Positions 5,441 through 10,129 of a stretch of 10,129 nucleotides of DNA are shown here, piece after piece. The first letter of the stretch is position 1. Each line of letters opens with the position of its first letter. A model generated the notes under the pieces. The model saw nothing but the letters and a program-made list of their open reading frames with translations. It made no database searches and was not told the DNA's origin. Source of the stretch: Candidatus Cloacimonadota bacterium (GTDB lineage Bacteria; Cloacimonadota; Cloacimonadia; Cloacimonadales; Cloacimonadaceae); NCBI GenBank assembly GCA_028681035.1, contig JAQUJJ010000127.1, positions 1 through 10,129 of the forward strand, given 5' to 3'. A program made the translations under genes and the position numbers.

Positions 5441-5707
5441 ATGAAAGGTAAGCGACACAATCCGACTCAGATCATCAAGATACTGAAAGAACACGAAGCA
5501 GGTACTGAAGTAACCGAAATTATCAGGAAATATGGTATAGCCAGAAATACCTTCTACCTATGGAAGAGCAAGTACGGGGGCATGGAGAACAATCAGATCC
5601 AAAAGCTCAAGGACTTGGAGTCAGAGAATTTGAAACTCAAGAAACTTCTTGCCGAAAGATGTCTGGAAGTAGAAGCCCTCAAGGACGTACTCTCAAAAAA
5701 ATGGTAG
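5441..5707 (+). CDS. IS3-family transposase OrfA (helix-turn-helix)
   Basis: 88 residues. Residues 8-47 (PTQIIKILKEHEAG...VTEIIRKYGIARNTFYLWKSKYGG) form the HTH_Tnp_1 DNA-binding domain that recognises the IS ends. Residues 53-84 are a leucine-zipper-like coiled coil (LKDLESENLKLKKLL). The family's typical ending LSKKW is present. AGGA lies a few bases before the ATG. The final codons AAA AAA TGG TAG contain the A7 slippery run used to enter the -1 frame of orfB. By itself OrfA is expected to act as a regulator of transposition in this family. Confidence 0.92.
   Translation: MKGKRHNPTQIIKILKEHEAGTEVTEIIRKYGIARNTFYLWKSKYGGMENNQIQKLKDLESENLKLKKLLAERCLEVEALKDVLSKKW
5695..5701 (+). promoter_or_regulatory. 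Programmed -1 frameshift site A_AAA_AAA
   Basis: Seven A placed in the correct phase (A AAA AAA relative to the orfA frame), six bases before the orfA stop codon. A -1 slip would join orfA codon 87 directly to the ATG codon of orfB at 5701 and give a 372-residue OrfAB fusion, the active transposase in IS3 elements. Confidence 0.8.
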
Positions 5708-6558
5708 AGCCCCGGCAGAAACGAGAAGCTGTCGGGGTGGTTATGACGCACAGTCTCAGTGAAAGACATGCTTGTCGCTTGGTGGAACTCAACCGGAACA
5801 CTAAACGCTATCAGACTAGGATAAAGCAGGAGAATGTCGCTATTGAGAAGTTCCTTCGGGAAAAGGTAGCCTTACCAAGATCACAATGCTACGGCTTGCC
5901 GAGGTTGCTTGTCTTGGTCAGAAAGAAGTTCGGGATAGTCAATCACAAGCGGGTTGAAAGGATATATCGATCTGCCAACCTGCAGTTGGCAAGGAGAGCC
6001 AAGAAATATGTGAAACGCACACCAGTTCCACTGGATAAGGCGTTTGCTCCAAATCAAGTATGGGCAATGGACTTCATGTCAGATACACTGCAAAATGGCA
6101 GAAAGTTCAGAGTATTCAACCTAATCGACACCTTCAGCAAAGAGAGCGTTCATCAGATCATCGATAGTTCACTGCAGGGAAGCAGGATTGTCCGGGAACT
6201 GACCCAGTTGTCAGAACAGCGACGGCTACCCCAGGCAATAATCTGCGATAACGGACCGGAATTCACCAGTAAAGTAATGCTCAAATGGGCAGATGAGAAA
6301 GGAGTTAAGTTAGGATTTATTGCCAAGGGAAGGCCGACTCAAAACGGCTTTGTTGAGAGCTTCAACGGAAAGATGCGGAAGGAATGTCTTGACAGGGATA
6401 TATTCAGAAATTTAGTTGAAGCAAAGGAATTAATTATGAACTGGGTTAGCCACTACAATGAAGAACGACCGCACAGAGCCTTGAATTTCATGGCACCCTA
6501 CGAGTTTATCGAAAACTACAACGTCAAAGCAAAATGTCCATTACAAAATGGTCTATAA
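5701..6558 (+). CDS. IS3-family transposase OrfB (DDE integrase)
   Basis: 285 residues counted from ATG 5701; it is expressed mainly as the OrfAB fusion by -1 frameshifting. The frame is open further upstream, but that part only shadows orfA. The N-terminal part has the HTH_21 region (YGLPRLLVLVRKKFGIVNHKRVERIYR). The rve catalytic core follows with D124 (WAMDFMSD), D183 (CDNGPEF) and E219 (FVESFNG). D and E are separated by 35 residues, the DD(35)E signature, and the downstream NEERPHRAL motif is intact. The sequence FRVFNLIDTFSKESV and NGKMRKECL is close to IS407-group transposases. No frameshift or internal stop is seen. Confidence 0.93.
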   Translation: MVEPRQKREAVGVVMTHSLSERHACRLVELNRNTKRYQTRIKQENVAIEKFLREKVALPRSQCYGLPRLLVLVRKKFGIVNHKRVERIYRSANLQLARRAKKYVKRTPVPLDKAFAPNQVWAMDFMSDTLQNGRKFRVFNLIDTFSKESVHQIIDSSLQGSRIVRELTQLSEQRRLPQAIICDNGPEFTSKVMLKWADEKGVKLGFIAKGRPTQNGFVESFNGKMRKECLDRDIFRNLVEAKELIMNWVSHYNEERPHRALNFMAPYEFIENYNVKAKCPLQNGL

Positions 6559-6561
6559 AAT

Positions 6562-6573
6562 GGGGTACGGTCA
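6562..6573 (-). repeat. Right terminal inverted repeat of the IS
   Basis: Read on the minus strand: TGACCGTACCCC, 10 of 12 matches with the left end. Its first three bases (TGA, 6573-6571) serve as the stop codon of the truncated M6-like gene. Confidence 0.82.
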
Positions 6574-7221
6574 CGGCCCATAATAATTTACTGGAGGTTC
6601 TTGCATAACACCATTCAAGGGGCTTCTGTAGGCAATAAAGACCATATCTGCTATTCCATCTGGTTGATTAATATGATTGTATCCAGTTGTGCTAATAGTC
6701 CAGTTATCATACAAGCTAAAGTCAACCGGGTCAACTGCCCGATTATCCAAACTCTCAATTATATAACGGTTTAGACCTCCATAATTGGTGGATACTACAC
6801 CCGGTGGGTACACTTGGGGAAGGGTAAACCGATAAACATCACCAACAAATTTGAAAGCCCCACAAGACATTTCCCACATGTATTTGGTTATGTTGATATC
6901 AGATGACCATTGGAAATCAGGCAGTAAAGGATTGATACTGTTATTTTCGATGAAGCAATTCTGATATGTTGGATTTCCTGGTGATGGCCATTCATTGGTT
7001 GACGGTGCTTCTGTTCCATCTCGATCAACAAAAATAACACAAACCCTGAATACTCCACTTGAAGGAGCATCTGCTCCTCCCCTTTGGAATAACCGAAGAC
7101 TGGTTGTATCTGGAGGGGTCGAATAATCAGTATCGTTAAAAATGCCATTATCCTCTAACGATTGTGCCGATAATAATGATATTGATAAAACGATTAGTAT
7201 AGCACATAATAAAGTACGCAT
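6571..7221 (-). pseudogene. M6-peptidase-like secreted protein, N-terminal fragment truncated by the IS
   Basis: 216 codons from ATG 7221 to the IS edge, where the IS tip supplies the TGA. A signal peptide (residues 1-19, cleavage near LLSA|QS) is followed by the family layout I recognise from M6/immune-inhibitor-A-like metalloproteases: FRVCVIFVDRDG, ITKYMWEMSCGAFKFVGDVYRF, LNRYIIESLDNRAVDPVDFSLYDN, and NQPDGIADMVFIAYRS with the expected Asp-rich DGxxD turn. The zinc motif HExxH, which should follow soon after, is missing because the gene ends at the IS, so no catalytic activity is expected. AGGAGG stands four bases before the ATG and overlaps the stop of the preceding gene; the two are co-transcribed. 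Confidence 0.75.
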
Positions 7222-7229
7222 GTATCCTC

Positions 7230-8213
7230 CTATTTTAGATAAATCAACTTTGTTGTTTTACATAACCGACTATTCATTGAGATTTTGCATAAATACATCC
7301 CAGAAGATATGGAGAGTCCATTTTTATCAGTACCATTCCAAGAAAACACTCCTGTACCACGTACAAGTTCTCTTCTAAGTGTCTGTCCCTTAACATTTAG
7401 TATTTCAAGGATACCATCAGTCGCTTCTGACGGAAGATCATATTTGATAACGGTATCGTGTTGAAATGGATTTGGGTAGCAGTTTATCATTATATTAGAT
7501 ATAGGGGTAGTTGTATCGTCCTCTGCTAATACTGATGTATCGCCATAAAGAATCCCATTTATCTTACAAGCTATTATTGAGATGTCCGCACCATCGGGAA
7601 TATCGTTAGTCCATTGAAACATCCCGAAACCCCTAGCCCAGCCTATTATTGTCATACTATTATATTGTTCCGGATAGTAATACTGATGCCATCTTAGATA
7701 TGTCGGAACTCCGAATGCGATTAAAAATGATTCATCCAAGAAAAGACAATTCCAAGGAGCATGATGAGGATAATAAAATGTAAAATCATGATACACACTT
7801 ATCTGACCTGTAAATGAGAAGTCTTCACATATTAAGTCCTGCGTAGCTGGATTGTTATCATCATCATATTGATCATAAACTAGAGTTGTATCACCTTCAT
7901 TTCTTACCCAAAAATCTTCTCCCGTGCCAAGAAGTCCGGTAACTTCATAATATATGTGGTTGTTAATAAGCAATGAATCAACCACTTCTCTAACGAGATA
8001 GTGCGGACCTCCTAATGTTCCGCGCCACCACTTATTGCCCACTTGTAGTGGATTATAGGAGAATAATTCAGGGTCTTTGTTTACATTTCCAAAGATCTCA
8101 GCTTTCTGTTCTTCGGTTGGTTCCACATTGTTCTGAAGGGCTGATGCTTGTGTTAAATATGCTGCTCCCCAAAAGAGCAGCCCCAGCAGAAATAAGGACA
8201 GCTTTCTCATCAT
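7230..8213 (-). CDS. Secreted protein with C-terminal sorting domain (T9SS/FlgD-Ig type)
   Basis: 327 residues from the ATG at 8213; AGGAGG lies five bases upstream. An ATG three bases later is equally possible. The open frame reaches 8360 but without a ribosome binding site there. A signal peptide covers residues 1 to about 25 (MMRKLSLFLLGLLFWG...ASA). The middle part, with LQVGNKWWRG, is aromatic-rich and predicted beta; I do not recognise an enzyme motif. Residues 244-327 form an Ig-like sorting domain: CYPNPF, VIKYDLP, LEILNVKGQTLRREL, FSWNGTDKNGLSISSGMYLCKI, KLIYLK. Such domains direct proteins through the type IX system or to the cell surface in FCB-group bacteria. It is the first gene of an operon with the truncated M6-like gene. 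Confidence 0.8.
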   Translation of the reverse strand: MMRKLSLFLLGLLFWGAAYLTQASALQNNVEPTEEQKAEIFGNVNKDPELFSYNPLQVGNKWWRGTLGGPHYLVREVVDSLLINNHIYYEVTGLLGTGEDFWVRNEGDTTLVYDQYDDDNNPATQDLICEDFSFTGQISVYHDFTFYYPHHAPWNCLFLDESFLIAFGVPTYLRWHQYYYPEQYNSMTIIGWARGFGMFQWTNDIPDGADISIIACKINGILYGDTSVLAEDDTTTPISNIMINCYPNPFQHDTVIKYDLPSEATDGILEILNVKGQTLRRELVRGTGVFSWNGTDKNGLSISSGMYLCKISMNSRLCKTTKLIYLK

Positions 8214-8275
8214 CTCAACCTCCTTGTCTTTCTTAAAAACACCTAATTGTCTCAAGATATAGCCACCATATTTTA

Positions 8276-8303
8276 AATATAGTTTAAATGTGGAAGCTGG
8301 CAA
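8276..8303 (-). promoter_or_regulatory. Promoter of the secreted-protein operon
   Basis: Minus strand TTGCCA (8298-8303, 5 of 6), 16-base spacer, TATATT (8276-8281, 5 of 6). It overlaps the 3' end of the upstream methyltransferase gene and lies 63 bases before the ATG at 8213, so the operon need not rely on methyltransferase transcription. Confidence 0.45.
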
Positions 8304-9132
8304 CACTTTTTTTGTTTTTCTCAGCATATTTGCATTTTCTGCCCTGAAGGTACTTTCCATAATTCCTTATCAGCAACTCTGTCTCGGTCTGGAACGCACC
8401 TGAGACGGTGTATTGGGCTTCGACTTCATCAATGGTGAAGCCTTGGTAGAGTGTGCGGATAAAAGGATCGTTGTTGTAAGATAGCAGGAACTTCCCTTTG
8501 ATCTGCTTCAGGATGGCTGATAGTTCTTCATGCTTGGTAAAGGCATCAGCGTCTTCTCTATCGTATAAATGCTCCTTTGTGTAGTAAGGTGGATCGAGGT
8601 AGAAGAAGGTATTGGGTGTATCGAAGCGGGCAATGAGCTTCGCAAAGTCTTGCTTTTCGATGATCACCTGTTTGAGCCGTTCTGAGGCTGCTTTCACCTT
8701 CTCAAGGTTTCGCAGTGGCATATACTTATAGCCCTGCATGATGCAGAAGTTCTTGCTTCTTGAGCCATAGCTGCAGGATAACTGGAAGTAGAAACGGATA
8801 GCCCGTTCAAGCTCGGTTCTGGGCTCATGTTGGGCGAACGTGTCGAACATCTCTCTGGATACGAGGTATTGATTCAACTCCGTAACAAAAGCTTCAGGGT
8901 GCTGTTTTATGTACTTCCAGAAGTTCACCAGATCACCATTGATATCGTTATAGACTTCGGTGTATCTGCTCTTGGGACCGGTCTGCCAATCTTCCTTGTT
9001 TGCACTCTTCCCGAATAGTATCCAGGCTGCACCGCCAAAGACCTCGCAGTAGATGTCGTGTTTGGGGATGAGTGGCAGTATCTTCTTGCGGAGGAGACGC
9101 TTACCACCTACCCAGGAGATGATGCTGTTCAC
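8284..9132 (-). CDS. DNA adenine N6-methyltransferase, D12 class (second of a pair)
   Basis: 282 residues starting at GTG 9132, which overlaps the TGA of the preceding gene (GTGA). It would transfer a methyl group from SAM to adenine N6. Motifs in class-alpha order: residues 6-18 WVGGKRLLRKKI (motif X), 28-38 YCEVFGGAAW (motif I, SAM binding), then the target-recognition region, and DPPYY at 180-184 (motif IV, catalytic). The length agrees with Dam-type enzymes. It is similar to its upstream neighbour in all motifs but clearly diverged. No restriction enzyme gene is in view, so it is either a phage-type orphan or part of a system that continues outside. The target sequence cannot be read from the protein. 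Confidence 0.9.
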   Translation of the reverse strand: MNSIISWVGGKRLLRKKILPLIPKHDIYCEVFGGAAWILFGKSANKEDWQTGPKSRYTEVYNDINGDLVNFWKYIKQHPEAFVTELNQYLVSREMFDTFAQHEPRTELERAIRFYFQLSCSYGSRSKNFCIMQGYKYMPLRNLEKVKAASERLKQVIIEKQDFAKLIARFDTPNTFFYLDPPYYTKEHLYDREDADAFTKHEELSAILKQIKGKFLLSYNNDPFIRTLYQGFTIDEVEAQYTVSGAFQTETELLIRNYGKYLQGRKCKYAEKNKKSVASFHI

Positions 9133-9947
9133 GATATCCCCCTGATCTCTCTGGTGGTTTTAGCTTTCGCTTTAATGGTGTCTGGATCGGATTCCACGAG
9201 ATCGAAGTTGGCGATGATCACTTCATTGAACTCGGACTTACCTTCTTTGCGGTTGATGCCTTTTGTTCGGGTGACATGCTTGATATCATAGCCCTTGTAG
9301 AATTTCAGGACTTCCGGGTTGTCATCATAGCTGAGGATAAAGCGTCCTTTGATGCTCTTGAGGATGTCCCGTAAGGCTTCATGACTGAACTGCTTGCTAT
9401 TCTCATAAGTGTAACCCAGCATATAGGGTGGGTCACAGTAGAAGAAGTTGCTCTTGGTGTCGTACTTCTCAATCACCTTCTCGTAGGACAGGTTCTCAAT
9501 GATTACCATATCCAAGCGTTTGTGCAGTGCTTTAATGCGTTCCAGACGGTTATACATACTGGAGGTGCCCCGCTTCTGAGATGTGCCAAAGCTGTCACCC
9601 TTGGAGCCGAAGCTACGGGTGATCAGGAACATGAATCTGGCTGCCCGCTGTATCTCAGTTAAGCCTTCCTGCTTGAAGATATCGCCAAAGAGCTTGCGGC
9701 TGGCTACTAACCAGTCTAACTCTTTGATTAACTCATCAGGGTGATACTTCACCTGCAGGAAAAGATTGACCAAACGATAGTCGAGATCGTTATAGACCTC
9801 TAAGTCTCCCCACTTGTCTTTGAAGAGCAGCATCCAAGCAGCACCACCGAAGGGTTCGATGTATCCGGTAATGTCAGTTGGCACGTATTGCGCTATGGTC
9901 TTTCTCAGCAGCCGTTTGCCACCGATCCAGCCGATTAATGCATCCAT
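9129..9947 (-). CDS. DNA adenine N6-methyltransferase, D12 class (first of a pair)
   Basis: 272 residues from ATG 9947. It has the same fold and motif order as the next gene: WIGGKRLLRKTI (residues 7-18), YIEPFGGAAW (29-38), DPPYM with the catalytic Asp at 172. A late FILSYDDNPEV matches FLLSYNNDPFI in the partner. The middle part differs most, as expected for separate target recognition. The tight GTGA overlap implies coupled, near-equimolar production of both enzymes. The start is preceded only by a weak ribosome binding site; a 5-codon open frame (ATG 9961 to TAA) ends in TAATG at this start and may couple translation. Confidence 0.9.
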   Translation of the reverse strand: MDALIGWIGGKRLLRKTIAQYVPTDITGYIEPFGGAAWMLLFKDKWGDLEVYNDLDYRLVNLFLQVKYHPDELIKELDWLVASRKLFGDIFKQEGLTEIQRAARFMFLITRSFGSKGDSFGTSQKRGTSSMYNRLERIKALHKRLDMVIIENLSYEKVIEKYDTKSNFFYCDPPYMLGYTYENSKQFSHEALRDILKSIKGRFILSYDDNPEVLKFYKGYDIKHVTRTKGINRKEGKSEFNEVIIANFDLVESDPDTIKAKAKTTREIRGIS

Positions 9948-10129
9948 TAACCGATCTTTACCATTTGGCTATTTTTTACCCCCCAAAATCTGGTGTTTTA
10001 TCGCCATTATGACCAAACAGTGAATTTGGTATATAGTTTAATGTCAATGTTTTAGACATTTTGGTTTTGCTTAAAATCGTCCATAATCGGCAAATGTAGT
10101 GCCCATAACTATTCATAAAGGTCTTGACA
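9948..10129. other. Upstream region of the methyltransferase pair; two inverted repeats
   Basis: No clear gene. Two inverted repeats resemble operators: ACCAAA (10012-10017) with TTTGGT (10025-10030), and AATGTC (10040-10045) with GACATT (10055-10060). On the minus strand TTGACA (complement of 10042-10047) lies inside the second repeat. No good -10 stands at 17 bases, so a promoter is only possible. Confidence 0.4.

Larger units (their letters stand above)
5309..6573 (+). mobile_element. IS3-family insertion sequence, IS407-like group, complete
   Basis: 1265 bp bounded by imperfect inverted repeats that begin TG and end CA: left TGACGTTACCCC (5309-5320), right (reverse complement of 6562-6573) TGACCGTACCCC, 10 of 12 identical. 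A further ATGGACA word sits about 33 bases inside both ends. It carries orfA and orfB in the -1 arrangement with an A7 slippery site and an intact DDE catalytic triad. The element looks intact and potentially active. There is no target-site duplication: bases outside the left end are GCGTT and outside the right end CGGCC. Its ends cut two different genes, so recombination or an adjacent deletion followed insertion. Confidence 0.92.

Noticed and set aside
8214..8360. Longer N-terminus of the sorting-domain protein starting at 8360
   Set aside because: It would bury the signal peptide 49 residues inside and overlap the methyltransferase gene. The start at 8213 has AGGAGG and puts the signal peptide first.
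10040..10060. AATGTC/GACATT inverted repeat as a terminator or att site
   Set aside because: The stem is short and no clear T-run or duplicated core is present in the window; kept only as a possible operator.

Overview
The window looks like chromosomal DNA of a Gram-negative bacterium with an outer membrane. Signs are lipoproteins with lipoboxes, MltG, and a secreted protein with a C-terminal YPNPF/FlgD-Ig-like sorting domain of the T9SS kind. That combination and the gene style suggest a Bacteroidota/FCB-type lineage, perhaps Candidatus Cloacimonadota. This is an inference from gene content, not a database match.

Left, conserved part (1-3969). The 3' end of rplQ (ribosomal protein L17, + strand) meets a minus-strand operon head to head across a bidirectional terminator. 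The operon reads: lipoprotein, lipoprotein, ruvX, mltG. Its genes overlap by 4 to 14 bases. Upstream of it, also on the minus strand, is an asparaginase II-family gene.

Middle, scrambled part (3970-6573). This is the most interesting stretch. It holds what looks like the wreck of a type II CRISPR-Cas locus: a strong ribosome binding site and the first 20 or so codons of a Cas9-like protein (RuvC-I motif GIDLGSTSL), cut off abruptly. Divergent from it is a roughly 100-nt minus-strand RNA gene with the architecture of a tracrRNA: promoter, anti-repeat candidate, GGA-UUUU-UCC nexus, and a GCGGUGC/GCACCGC hairpin followed by nine U. Just past the cas9 break lies an array of seven 16-18 bp direct repeats at 21-23 bp spacing, alternating TCACTG/TCACCG. 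It resembles iterons or multiple transposase-binding sites. Next comes a minus-strand phage tail-fibre-like gene fragment with its own terminator. Its 5' side is cut by a complete IS3-family element (IS407-like, 1265 bp, orfA/orfB with an A7 slippery site).

Right, accessory part (6574-10129, all minus strand). The IS truncates an M6-peptidase-like secreted protein gene, which follows a secreted protein with a sorting domain in a two-gene operon. Upstream of these are two tandem D12-class DNA adenine methyltransferase genes overlapping by GTGA. The IS lacks a target-site duplication and joins two unrelated gene fragments, so this segment was built by recombination or deletion at the IS, not by simple insertion.

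No complete defence system is present. The best candidate for something undescribed is the apparently intact orphan tracrRNA beside a decapitated cas9, together with the neighbouring phased repeat array.
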